Positions 34,215 to 42,949 of a stretch of DNA of 64,000 nucleotides are shown here, piece after piece. Under the pieces are notes generated by a model, which worked only from the letters and a program-made list of their open reading frames with translations, had not been told where the DNA came from and made no database searches. The stretch lies in NCBI RefSeq assembly GCF_007748095.1, contig NZ_CP036287.1, positions 5,890,001 through 5,954,000 on the forward strand, in the 5' to 3' direction. The first letter of the stretch is position 1, and each line of letters opens with the position of its first letter. The stretch is from Engelhardtia mirabilis. Lineage in GTDB: Bacteria; Planctomycetota; UBA1135; GCA-002686595. A program made the position numbers and the translations under genes.

Positions 34215-35384
34215 GTGCCCTGGCTGCTGCTCTTCCGCAACCTCTTCGCCCACCCGGTCCGCTCGCTGCTGACCCTGGGCTCGATCGTGGTGGCGGTGTT
34301 CCTGATCTGCTTCCTTCGCGCGATGGTCGGCGCACTCGAGGCCGGCGTGGAGGCCTCCAGCCAGCGGCGCCTGATCGTGCAGTCCGCGGTCAGCCTGTTC
34401 GTCAACCTGCCGACCTCCTACCAGACCAAGATCGAGGCCGTGCCGGGCGTGGACTCGAGCATGAAGATGCAGTGGTTCGGCGGCTACTACCAAGACCCGT
34501 CGAACTTCTTCGCCCAGTTCGGCGTGGACGCCGAGCGCCTGCTGCGCGCCTACCCGGAGATCGAGATCGTCGAGGGCAGCGCCTTGGACTTCGAGGCCCG
34601 GCGCAGCTCCTGCATCATCGGCGAGCAGCTCGCCGCCGACTTCGGCTGGAGCGTCGGCGACTCGATACCGATGGTCGGAGCCCTGTATCCCCGCGCCGAC
34701 GGGTCGACCTGGAACTTCGAGGTGGCCGGCATCTATCGCGCGCTGTCGAACAACGTCGACGACCGCACCATGTGGTTCCACTTCGAGTATCTCGAACGCA
34801 GCCTCGAGACGGGCGGAGCCCTGGGCCCCGGGGGCGTGGGCGTGTTCGTGCTGCACCTGGCGCCCGGCGCCGACGCCACCGGCGTCATGGCCCGCGTCGA
34901 CGCCCTGTTCGAGAACGGGCCCCAGCGGGTGCAGACCACCACCGAGTCCGAGTTCCAGCGCCAGTTCGTGACCATGCTGGGCAGCGTGCCGACCCTGCTC
35001 TCGTCGATCGGCGGCGGGGTCCTGTTCGCCATCGCCCTGGCCACCTTCAACACGATGCTGATGGCCTCCCGCGAGCGCACCCACTCGATCGGCATCCTCA
35101 AGGCCCTGGGCTTCACCCACCGCACGGCCTTCGCCCTCTTGATGGGCGAGTCCCTGCTCTTGTGCGGCCTGGGCGGCGCGATCGGGGTCGCGGTGGCCCT
35201 GGCCATCGACGGCCCCGTGCGCGGCTTCCTGATGAGCTACGGCTTCACGGCCTTCGAGGTCGCGCCCTCAACCGCCGCCCTGGGCCTCGGCTTGGCCCTC
35301 TCGGTGGGCCTGCTCGCGGGCCTCGCCCCCGCCATCGGCGCCGCGCGCCTGCGGGTGGTCGAGGCCCTGCGATTCGAGGGTTGA
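34215..35384 (+). CDS. FtsX/MacB-like ABC permease, first copy
   Basis: The 389-residue protein has the four-helix MacB/FtsX layout: an N-terminal helix (about 16-38), a long periplasmic domain (40-265), then three helices in 270-385, with the coupling segment MASRERTHSIGILKALG. It starts at GTG 26 bases after the ATPase. It mechanically couples ATP hydrolysis to periplasmic movement of its cargo. Paired with the second permease at 37130. Confidence 0.9.
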   Translation: MPWLLLFRNLFAHPVRSLLTLGSIVVAVFLICFLRAMVGALEAGVEASSQRRLIVQSAVSLFVNLPTSYQTKIEAVPGVDSSMKMQWFGGYYQDPSNFFAQFGVDAERLLRAYPEIEIVEGSALDFEARRSSCIIGEQLAADFGWSVGDSIPMVGALYPRADGSTWNFEVAGIYRALSNNVDDRTMWFHFEYLERSLETGGALGPGGVGVFVLHLAPGADATGVMARVDALFENGPQRVQTTTESEFQRQFVTMLGSVPTLLSSIGGGVLFAIALATFNTMLMASRERTHSIGILKALGFTHRTAFALLMGESLLLCGLGGAIGVAVALAIDGPVRGFLMSYGFTAFEVAPSTAALGLGLALSVGLLAGLAPAIGAARLRVVEALRFEG

Positions 35385-35397
35385 GGCGCGAGCCCGA

Positions 35398-36879
35398 TCA
35401 GGGCTGCAAGACGAGGCTCGCTGTGTTGGTCAGCCGCAGGTGCAGTGGCTTGCCAGCGATGCCCTGCACGAACACCTGGACGCCGATCAGACCCGGGTCG
35501 GCGGGCAGGCCGATGGTCGCGGCGAAGGGTCCGAAGCTCGGCACCGTGCCCGAAGCCAGGGGCGCGAAGGCCGCCCCGGGGTTCAGCTCGAGGAATCCGA
35601 AGGGCGGCAAGGGCAGGGGCGCGATCGTCGCGCCGCCGACGTAGAGCTGCACCACGTCGCCCGTCGTGGCGAAGGTGTTGATCAAGAGCGGCGTGCCGAT
35701 CGACGGAATCGGGTTCAAGTCCACCGTCGGCTGGCGGTCGAAGGCCAGGGAGCGCGGGTTGCCAATGTCCGGGCCGCCCAGGGTGTCGTCCCACAGGACG
35801 AAGGTCTCCGTCACAGGGTCCACGCTGCCGCTGCCGTCCGTGTCGACCAGACGCAGGATGCGGTCGGGGCTCTGGCTCTCGGCGGCGAGGACGCTGCCGT
35901 CGGACGCGGCGGCGAGGCGCCAGATCAACGACGAGTCGGTGGTCTGCCACCAGATGCTCGCTTCGGTGGAGGCGTCGATGGACCCGTCGAAGTTGTCGTC
36001 GCGGAAGCGCCAGACCAGCTCGTTGCCCGTGTCCGCCATGTAGAACCAACCCTGGGCGTCCATGGTCAGGCCCCAGAAGAAGGGGTTGTTCGCCTGGGCC
36101 GGCGGGATGAAGAAGGGCTGGTCCTCGCCGGCGGCGTCGATGGTTCCGGACGCGTCGACGTCGTCCAGGCGGTAGACGCCCTTGCCGAGGGTGCCCGACG
36201 TGGGGATGTCGACCATGTAGAGGCGCCCGTCCAGACCCACGGTCACGTCCTGGGGCAGGGTGTCGCCGCCGGCTCCGCCGGGCGCGGGCAGGTAGTACTC
36301 CACCGCCTCGCCCACGTCGTTGGCGTCGCCGTCGGCATTCAGGTCGCGTAGGTGGATGACCTTGTCGACGTTGTCGGGGGCGCTGGAGCCGCTGCCCGAA
36401 ACGGCCAACCAGACGTCGCCGAAGAGGTCCGCGGTCAGGTTGGCGGGCGAGCCCGCGATCACGCCGGACGCCGAGCCACCCTTGCCGTCGAACCAGACCA
36501 CCGCCTCGCCGGCGCCGTGGCAGTTGCCGTCGCCGTCGATGTCCCTCAGGGCCAGGATGAAGTCCTCACTCGAGTCGCCGACGTAGACCGTGCCGTTGCC
36601 GTCGACCGCGATGCCGTTGTTGTTGGTCAGGGCGATCGGCCCCAGGGTGTCGTCGTAGTAGACGGAGACCTCGCCCGGGCCGTCGTAGTCCCCGTCCAGG
36701 TCGAGGTCCAGGAGGCGCCAGACGGTGTCGTTGGTGGAGTCGGTGACGAACAGGTCGCCGGTCTCGGAGAAGGGCACCAGGGGCAGGATCGACTGGGCCA
36801 GGGCTTGCGAGGCGGTCAGGCCGAGGCCGGCCAGGGACAGGAGCAGCGGCAGGCTGCGGGGGCGGATCGCTGAAGTCAT
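35398..36879 (-). CDS. Secreted NHL/beta-propeller-like protein with C-terminal module
   Basis: The 493-residue product has a signal peptide (to about residue 29, SQALAQ), then blade repeats with VWRLLDLDLDGDYDGPGEV, GIAVDGNGTVYVGDSSED and similar acidic calcium-type loops (to about 385). The last 100 residues form the beta module common to several proteins in this window, ending TNTASLVLQP. It lies on the opposite strand inside the ABC exporter cluster and is convergent with the first permease. The function is unknown. Confidence 0.75.
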   Translation of the reverse strand: MTSAIRPRSLPLLLSLAGLGLTASQALAQSILPLVPFSETGDLFVTDSTNDTVWRLLDLDLDGDYDGPGEVSVYYDDTLGPIALTNNNGIAVDGNGTVYVGDSSEDFILALRDIDGDGNCHGAGEAVVWFDGKGGSASGVIAGSPANLTADLFGDVWLAVSGSGSSAPDNVDKVIHLRDLNADGDANDVGEAVEYYLPAPGGAGGDTLPQDVTVGLDGRLYMVDIPTSGTLGKGVYRLDDVDASGTIDAAGEDQPFFIPPAQANNPFFWGLTMDAQGWFYMADTGNELVWRFRDDNFDGSIDASTEASIWWQTTDSSLIWRLAAASDGSVLAAESQSPDRILRLVDTDGSGSVDPVTETFVLWDDTLGGPDIGNPRSLAFDRQPTVDLNPIPSIGTPLLINTFATTGDVVQLYVGGATIAPLPLPPFGFLELNPGAAFAPLASGTVPSFGPFAATIGLPADPGLIGVQVFVQGIAGKPLHLRLTNTASLVLQP

Positions 36880-37129
36880 GGATCGATGGGACTCGGAGGT
36901 TCTCGGGAGGGGACGCGGGCCGAGCCGATCGTAGCGCCGCCTCGCTTATTGCGACTGGATCTCATTAAAACCCGCATCCAAAGCCGGACCGCCGCCCGGT
37001 CCCCACTGGTCACCCCCAGCGGGGCTCTGCGGCCGGCGATCGGTGGCCGGGGCGCGGCGCTCGGTCGGGGCCGCGGGCGAAGGTCGCGCAGCCCGAGGGA
37101 GTTAGAGTCTGGCCGCGCCACCTCTGCCC

Positions 37130-38299
37130 ATGCACCTGGTCCCCTTCAGCTACAACCTGCGCAGCCTCTTCGTGCGGCGCTCGTCGACCCTCCTGACGAT
37201 CGTGGGCATCGGCGCCACCGTGGCCGTGCTGTCCGGGGTGCTCTCCCTGCAGCAGGGCTTCAAGACCCTGTTCACCTCCAGCGGGCGCGAGGACGTGGCG
37301 GTCTTCCTGCGGCCGGGCTCGACCAACGAGGGCGACAGCGTCTTCACCCTCGAGGGCACCGAGATCCTGATCAAGTCCCTGCCCGAGTTCGCCCTGGACG
37401 AGCGCGGGCGCCCCCTGGCGGCGGCGGAACGCTACCTGGCCGTGCGGCGGCAGAAGCTGGACGGAGGCGAGACCAACGTCCCCATCCGCGGCGTGCAGCC
37501 GATGAGCTACGCGGTGCACGCAGAGCTGCTCGAGCTCGTCGACGGCCGCTGGCCGGCCCCCGGCGCCGACGAGGTGATCGCCGGCAGCGCCCTGACCGGG
37601 CGCATCGTGAACACCGCCATCGGCGACGTGATCACCCTCAACACCACGCCCTTCCGCGTGGTGGGCGAGATGCGCTCGGAAGGGCCCTTCAACTCGGAGC
37701 TGTGGGGCGACGCCGAACGCATCGGCGTGGCCCTCGAGCGCCCGCTCTACAACCGCGTGGTCGGAATCCTGCGCGAGGGCGCCTCGGTCGCGGAACTCGC
37801 GCGGCGCCTCGAGGACGACAAGCGCGTGCCGGCCAAGGTAGTGAGCGAGCTCGACTACCTCTCCGGCCAGACCGAGGCCCTGTCGATCGTGCTGCTGTTC
37901 CTGGGCTCGTTCCTGGCCTCGATCATGGGCGTGGCCGCGGTCTTCACTGGCACCAACACGATGCTGGCGTCGATCTCGGCCCGCAGCCACGAGATCGGGA
38001 TCATGCGCGCCATGGGCTTCCGCCCCTTCCCGGTGTTCCTGGCGTTCCTCTCAGAGGCGCTGCTCCTGGGCCTCTTGGGCGGCGCGGTGGGCATCGCCAT
38101 GGCCCTGCCGCTCAACGGCGTGAAGACCGGCACGACCAACTTCCAGACCTTCACCGAGGTCGCCTTCGCCTTCAAGCTGACGCCGACCGTGCTCGCCACC
38201 GCGGTGACCTTCGCGGTGGTGCTGGGCCTTCTGGGCGGCGCCTGGCCCGCCTGGCGCGCCGCGCGCATGCGCCCGGCCGAGGCCCTGCGGCGGGGCTGA
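37130..38299 (+). CDS. FtsX/MacB-like ABC permease, second copy
   Basis: The 389-residue protein has the same architecture as the permease at 34215: an N-terminal helix (about 20-40), a periplasmic domain and three C-terminal helices with ISARSHEIGIMRAMGFRPFP as the coupling segment. It has no ATPase of its own nearby, so it most likely uses the ATPase at 33463 as a heterodimer partner. The gene is separated from the rest of the exporter by the minus-strand propeller gene. Confidence 0.9.
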   Translation: MHLVPFSYNLRSLFVRRSSTLLTIVGIGATVAVLSGVLSLQQGFKTLFTSSGREDVAVFLRPGSTNEGDSVFTLEGTEILIKSLPEFALDERGRPLAAAERYLAVRRQKLDGGETNVPIRGVQPMSYAVHAELLELVDGRWPAPGADEVIAGSALTGRIVNTAIGDVITLNTTPFRVVGEMRSEGPFNSELWGDAERIGVALERPLYNRVVGILREGASVAELARRLEDDKRVPAKVVSELDYLSGQTEALSIVLLFLGSFLASIMGVAAVFTGTNTMLASISARSHEIGIMRAMGFRPFPVFLAFLSEALLLGLLGGAVGIAMALPLNGVKTGTTNFQTFTEVAFAFKLTPTVLATAVTFAVVLGLLGGAWPAWRAARMRPAEALRRG

Positions 38300-38331
38300 G
38301 GGGCGCTCCGCCTCGCGCGGTCGAGAGGCTG

Positions 38332-38877
38332 TCAGTTCGGGTCGGAGCGCCGCGCGACGACCGCGTCGCCCAGGCGCACGACTCCCCCGCGCTCGACGAC
38401 GCACATCACTCCGCGTCCGCGCAGGCCGCGCCGATCCGCCCGCGCGACGCGCTTGGCGCCGCCCGCGCCGAAGCGCCGCGCGAAGGAGGCGCAGGGTCGG
38501 TGCGGCACCGCACTGACGACGAGCAGCGCCTGCCCCACCTCGAGCCGCGTCCCCGGCGGCAGGTTGGCCTCGCTCAGGTCGAGGTCCACGTGCAGCGTGT
38601 CGCCCGAGAGCGACGCGTCCGCGTGCCCCCGCGCCAGGGAACGGATCACGTGCACGTTGATCAAGGCCACCTGCGCCCCCTCGTCGCGGTCGGGATCGGT
38701 CTCCCACTTGTCGCCGATGGCGCCGCGCTCGGGGTCGAGTCGGACCTGCTCCACCAAGCGTCGCGCGCCCTGGGTGTAGCCCGGCGGCCGCAGCACCAGG
38801 TCGACGACGCGCCCCCGGTCGCGGGGCGATCTCGGCAAGCGCGCCCACCACAGGTCGAAGCGGCGGGAGAGGTCCAC
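38332..38877 (-). CDS. MOSC domain protein
   Basis: The 181-residue protein carries the MOSC (molybdenum cofactor sulfurase C-terminal) pattern HRPCASFARRFG followed by RGLRGRGVMCVVERGGVVRLGD. MOSC domains bind or deliver sulphur or reduce N-hydroxylated compounds. The cysteine in RPCASF is present. The start is GTG, 2 bases after the SGNH hydrolase stop, so the two are co-transcribed. Confidence 0.8.
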   Translation of the reverse strand: MDLSRRFDLWWARLPRSPRDRGRVVDLVLRPPGYTQGARRLVEQVRLDPERGAIGDKWETDPDRDEGAQVALINVHVIRSLARGHADASLSGDTLHVDLDLSEANLPPGTRLEVGQALLVVSAVPHRPCASFARRFGAGGAKRVARADRRGLRGRGVMCVVERGGVVRLGDAVVARRSDPN

Positions 38878-38879
38878 GG

Positions 38880-40016
38880 CTAGCGAATCCTCCCCAACGC
38901 GCGCAGGCCGGCCAGGACCTTGACCGCGATGATCCGATTGCCGAGGGCGTTGGCGTGGGCGTCGACCTTCGAGTTGACGATGCCCCGCGCCCAGTCGGCG
39001 GGCTCGAAGCCGACGCGCACGTAGTCGACGCCCGCCGCGGCGGCCCAGGTGGGCAGGTCCGGCAGGGGCGGCATGGAGTGGTCGATCAGCACGAAGCGCG
39101 CGCCCAGGCTCGCGCAGTTGGCGACGATCGAATCCAAGGCGCCGGCGCAGCGGGGCCAGTTCGCCGGGTAGAGGCGCATCGGCCCGGACCTGCTGGCGTG
39201 GCCCTCGGCGGCCGTGTCGCGCTCGCGCAGGTAGCGCAGCACGCCCGCAAGTCCCACGAAGCGTCGGCCAATGGCGTCAGCGGCGTGCGCCAGCAGACCG
39301 GCCCCACGCCGCTGCGCCGCCAGGCGCTGGGCCTCGGCGACCTGCTCGATGAAGACGTCGTAGGTCGGCTCGAGATCGTTGGAGATGAAGCACAGGGCCA
39401 CGACGTCCGGCGCGAGGAGCGGACCGATGGTCGCCAGCAGGTCCGCCTGCTGCACCGTCTCGTACATCAGGTGCCCCGCGTTGAGCGCCTCGATCGGCCG
39501 CCCGTCGACGGCTCGGGCCTCGGCCTCGAACCGCCGCACCCAACTGTCGGCGTCGTCGACGCCCCAGGCCAGGGTCACCGAGTCGCCCAGGAACAGCCAG
39601 CGCTCCGAGCTCCAAGCGCCCTCGCCCGGAGTGGGCGGGCCGACGCGCGCGGGCACCGTGGCCGCCGGGTCGTCGGAGCGCAGGCCCGCGCTATCGGTGA
39701 TGAAGTCGAAGTCGACGAACTCGAGCGAGACCCCGGGCTTCTGCTGAAAGATTCGACCCTGTGGATCGGGTAGACCATCGGGCCCCAGGAAGGGCACGAT
39801 CGCCTCGGCGAAGTAGGCCGGAACCTCGCGGTAGTAGGCGATGCCGAAGGCGTCCACGCGCCGCACGCCCCACTCGACGGCGAACAACCCCATCGCGGCC
39901 GAGAGCAGGGCCAGCCCCGCGCGCAGCACGAATCGCAGGGGACGTCGGGGACGAGCCGTGGCCTTGGTCATGGGATTCGGCGCCATCGGGTCGATCGGCA
40001 CCAGCGCCGGCAGCAT
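38880..40016 (-). CDS. SGNH/GDSL hydrolase family membrane protein
   Basis: The 378-residue protein has one N-terminal membrane segment (about 27-48). The hydrolase motifs are WLFLGDSVTLAWGV (block I, Ser), FISNDLEP (Asn block) and VDAHANALGNRI (the catalytic D-x-x-H equivalent). It likely removes acyl or acetyl groups from envelope polymers. Several in-frame starts (40016, 39986, 39971) are possible and none has a clear Shine-Dalgarno; 40016 is used. Confidence 0.8.
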   Translation of the reverse strand: MLPALVPIDPMAPNPMTKATARPRRPLRFVLRAGLALLSAAMGLFAVEWGVRRVDAFGIAYYREVPAYFAEAIVPFLGPDGLPDPQGRIFQQKPGVSLEFVDFDFITDSAGLRSDDPAATVPARVGPPTPGEGAWSSERWLFLGDSVTLAWGVDDADSWVRRFEAEARAVDGRPIEALNAGHLMYETVQQADLLATIGPLLAPDVVALCFISNDLEPTYDVFIEQVAEAQRLAAQRRGAGLLAHAADAIGRRFVGLAGVLRYLRERDTAAEGHASRSGPMRLYPANWPRCAGALDSIVANCASLGARFVLIDHSMPPLPDLPTWAAAAGVDYVRVGFEPADWARGIVNSKVDAHANALGNRIIAVKVLAGLRALGRIR

Positions 40017-40039
40017 ACTCGCCGCGAAGGGGGCAGCTG

Positions 40040-40897
40040 ATGGGAACGAATCAGGTGGGGGCCGGAACAGTGAGACGACTCGAGCTCGGTCTGGTGATCG
40101 GCGCGCTGGTCCTGGGGCTCGGCTGCCGCTCGGTGGCGCCCGCGGGCAACGGCTCGCGCACGGGCCCCGCGGCCGAGCCGGCGGCCCCGGTGGATCTCTC
40201 CGCGCCCGCGGCCGACGCGGACCAGGTCGCCCTCGCCATGGTCCTGGCGCGGGCGGCGAGCAGCGGTCGCGAGACCATCGGCCGCAGCGTCGAGGACCGC
40301 CCGATCGAGCTCCTGTCCCTGGGCAGCGGCGCGCAGACCGTGCTCTTGATCGCGACCATCCACGGGGACGAATGGGCCGGTACGCCCCTGCTCGATCGCC
40401 TGGCGGACGAGCTCTTGGCCGATCCCGTGCGCCTGGCCGGACGGCGCGTGCTGCTGATCTGCGACGCGAACCCCGACGGGCACGCGGCCGACACGCGCGA
40501 GAACGCCCGCGGCGTCGACCTGAACCGCAACTTCCCCGCCGAGAATCGGCGCGAGGGGGAGGACTACGGCGAGCAGGGCCTGTCCGAACCCGAGAGCGCG
40601 ACCCTCGCGGCCCTGATCCGCGCCGCGCGACCCAGCCGCGTGGTGTCGATCCACCAGCCCCTGCGTTGCGTGGACTGGGACGGCCCCATCGACGACCTGG
40701 CGCAGCGCATGGCCGAGGCCTGTGGCCTGCCCGCGCGCAAGCTCGGCACGCGCCCCGGCTCCATGGGCGCTTGGCTCGGCGAGGACCTCGGCATCGGCAT
40801 CGTCACCCTCGAGCTTCCCGGCGGCAGCCAACGCCTGGGCGCCGACGAGTTGTGGCGACGCTACGGGCCGGCGCTGTTGGTCGCGGTCGAAGGCTGA
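40040..40897 (+). CDS. M14-type zinc carboxypeptidase lipoprotein (MpaA-like)
   Basis: The 285-residue protein has a lipoprotein signal (GLGC, Cys near residue 25). Zinc and catalytic motifs of the M14 family are visible: HGDEWAG (His and Glu ligands), NPDG, RGVDLNRNFP, SIHQPLRCVD (third ligand His) and VTLELP (catalytic Glu). The HQPLRCVDWDGP segment resembles murein-peptide amidase MpaA, which cleaves gamma-D-Glu-diaminopimelate bonds. AAGGGGG precedes the ATG. It lies divergent from the SGNH hydrolase. Confidence 0.85.
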   Translation: MGTNQVGAGTVRRLELGLVIGALVLGLGCRSVAPAGNGSRTGPAAEPAAPVDLSAPAADADQVALAMVLARAASSGRETIGRSVEDRPIELLSLGSGAQTVLLIATIHGDEWAGTPLLDRLADELLADPVRLAGRRVLLICDANPDGHAADTRENARGVDLNRNFPAENRREGEDYGEQGLSEPESATLAALIRAARPSRVVSIHQPLRCVDWDGPIDDLAQRMAEACGLPARKLGTRPGSMGAWLGEDLGIGIVTLELPGGSQRLGADELWRRYGPALLVAVEG

Positions 40898-40916
40898 GCG
40901 CGCCCGCGCGGGACGC

Positions 40917-42830
40917 TCAACCGCCCAGCGTGAAGAACACCACGCGACCATCCCGTCCGCCGGCTGCCAACAGTCGGCCGTCGGGCGAGAAGCCCAGGGC
41001 CGTGCAGCCGGGTCCGTTCCAGGGGATCTCGATGCTCCAGCTCGCGGCTCCGGCCCCGTCCAGGCCGGTGAGGGTCAGCGCTTCGTCGTTGGTGCCGACG
41101 GAGGCCAGGCGGCGGCCGTCGGCGGTGAGGGCCACGGCCTGCACTCGGCCGCGGTGTTGGGCGACGGTGGCGACGACCTCGATCGAGTCGGTGTCGACCA
41201 CGGCCACGGCGCCGCTGGCGAGGCCCACGGCGGCGCGCGGGGCGGCCGAGGCCGCGGCCAGGGACTGGACCGGCGCGCCCATGTCGCCGAGGGCGCCGAG
41301 CGACTCGCCGCTGGCCCGGTCGAGCACGACCAGTCCGGACGAGGCCACCACGACGCGCCCGGGGACCGCGCCGATGCGTTGGATCGCGCCGCGCGGGCCC
41401 TGGCCGGTCCAGCCCGTCTCGAGTCCCGCGCCGACGCATTGCAGCACCGCGCCGCCGGAAGCGACGGCGAACAGCTCGCCGTCCCCGCCGGCGAGGTCGG
41501 TCCAGGGCAGGCCCAGGCCGCGGTTGGTGGCGGCGTTGTTCGCCGCGGCGTCGACGGTCCGCTGCTCCAGCCCGCCGCCGCGGGCGACCCAGGCGAAGCG
41601 CTGCTGTGTTTCTTCGCCGCCCTCCGCGCCGGCGCCGAGCCAAGCGGCGGCGTGGACGATGCCGACCGCGCCGTGGTGGGCCAGGCGCGCGCCGCTCGCC
41701 ACGTCGTACACGTCGACCGAGTGGTCGTAGCTCGCGGCCAGCAGGCGCCCACCCCCGTCGTCGAAACGCAGGGACGAGACCTGGGCCGCGAAGCCCGCAG
41801 CGCCGCCGTCGGCCGCGAAGCCCTCGGCGGCCGCCAGCAGTCGCACCGTGCAACCCTGGGCCAGGGCCACGGTGGTGCCATCGCGATTCGGACGCAGGCG
41901 CATCGCACCGACTCCGACCGATCGAGCGGGCCGCGGCTCGCCGTCCAGCCCCACCCGCGCGATCAACTGCCCACGCTGGTCGACCTGTAGCAACTGCCTG
42001 TCCGGCAGCACCGCGCTGTCGACCCTGGGCGCCGCCTGCGCGCCCGCCGGCAGCGGCAGCTCGAGCCCCCGTCCCGCGCCGGCGATCCACGCGCGCCGCT
42101 CGGGGTCCAGACACAGCCATTGATCGCCGAGCCGCAGGACCTCGCTGCACTGCCCGTCCAGGTCGACCGTCGCCAGCTCTTCACCCGTCGCGACATCCAC
42201 GCGCCAAAGGGTCGACCAGGGCTGCTCCTCGGTGCCCTTGCGGCCGAGTTGCTTGGCGCGGTTGAAGCCGAGCACCGCCAGCTCGCCGCCGCCAAAGGCC
42301 AGGTCGCGCACCTCGAACCCGCCCAGCTGGGCCACCTCACGGTGACTGCCATCGGCGACATCGACCAACTCGACCGCATGCTGCCCCACCGCCGCGATCC
42401 GTGCGCCGGCGGCATCGACGGCCAGGGGGCCGCCGAGACCCTCGACGGTCCACAGGGCGGGCGCGGCCAGGGCCGGACGCCACTCCAGGACCCGCGGCTC
42501 GGAGCCGTGGGCCAGGGCCAGGCCGGCGGGGCGCTCGCCACCGGGGTGGAAGGCGATGCCGGTCACGGCGGTCAGCTCGGCGCGAGTCACGGCGCTGCGC
42601 GAGTCCGCGTCCCATTGCGTCACGACCCCGCCGGCGTCGAGGGTGACGAGGTCCGCGCCGACCCCCCAGACCACGTCCACGACCGGCGAGTCGTGTCGCA
42701 ACCAAGCGGAAAACAGGCCGTGGGCCTCGGCGACCTGGGGCGCGGTCGTCGCGGGCTCTTGGGCAGAGGCCGCGAGGGCCGAGGCCAGGCCCAGGGCGGA
42801 TAGCACGAGGGTTCGAAGGGTGCTCTGCAT
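40917..42830 (-). CDS. Secreted WD40-like beta-propeller protein
   Basis: The 637-residue product has a signal peptide (to about residue 23, ASALAASAQ) and degenerate WD40 blades across the rest, for example VVDVVWGVGADLVTLDAGG, VQAVALTADGRRLASVGTND and CTALGFSPDGRLLAAGGRDG. It likely acts as an extracytoplasmic scaffold. Its 5' end is 25 bases from the 3' end of a group II intron, so its original promoter region may have been separated from it. Confidence 0.85.
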   Translation of the reverse strand: MQSTLRTLVLSALGLASALAASAQEPATTAPQVAEAHGLFSAWLRHDSPVVDVVWGVGADLVTLDAGGVVTQWDADSRSAVTRAELTAVTGIAFHPGGERPAGLALAHGSEPRVLEWRPALAAPALWTVEGLGGPLAVDAAGARIAAVGQHAVELVDVADGSHREVAQLGGFEVRDLAFGGGELAVLGFNRAKQLGRKGTEEQPWSTLWRVDVATGEELATVDLDGQCSEVLRLGDQWLCLDPERRAWIAGAGRGLELPLPAGAQAAPRVDSAVLPDRQLLQVDQRGQLIARVGLDGEPRPARSVGVGAMRLRPNRDGTTVALAQGCTVRLLAAAEGFAADGGAAGFAAQVSSLRFDDGGGRLLAASYDHSVDVYDVASGARLAHHGAVGIVHAAAWLGAGAEGGEETQQRFAWVARGGGLEQRTVDAAANNAATNRGLGLPWTDLAGGDGELFAVASGGAVLQCVGAGLETGWTGQGPRGAIQRIGAVPGRVVVASSGLVVLDRASGESLGALGDMGAPVQSLAAASAAPRAAVGLASGAVAVVDTDSIEVVATVAQHRGRVQAVALTADGRRLASVGTNDEALTLTGLDGAGAASWSIEIPWNGPGCTALGFSPDGRLLAAGGRDGRVVFFTLGG

Positions 42831-42855
42831 GGCGCTGATCGGAGCAGGTTACCGA

Positions 42856-42938
42856 ATCGGGATAGGGGCCGGGGAGTCATCGCCTCCCCGGAGCCCCTCC
42901 CACACCACCGGGCATACGGGTCCGTACCACGGCGGTTC
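42856..42938 (-). ncRNA. Group II intron domains V and VI
   Basis: The minus strand reads GAACCGCCGTGGTACGG ... TATGCCCGGTGGTGTGGGAGGGG, a stem in which ACCGCC pairs with GGTGGT, as in the catalytic domain V. The following hairpin CCGGGGAG/CTCCCCGG, with an unpaired A in CCCCTATCC near the end, fits domain VI and its branch point. Confidence 0.75.
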
Positions 42939-42949
42939 GAAGATTGAGG

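Noticed and set aside
36947..36972. AT-rich patch upstream of the propeller gene as a promoter
   Set aside because: It is locally AT-rich but no convincing -35/-10 pair could be defined on either strand.
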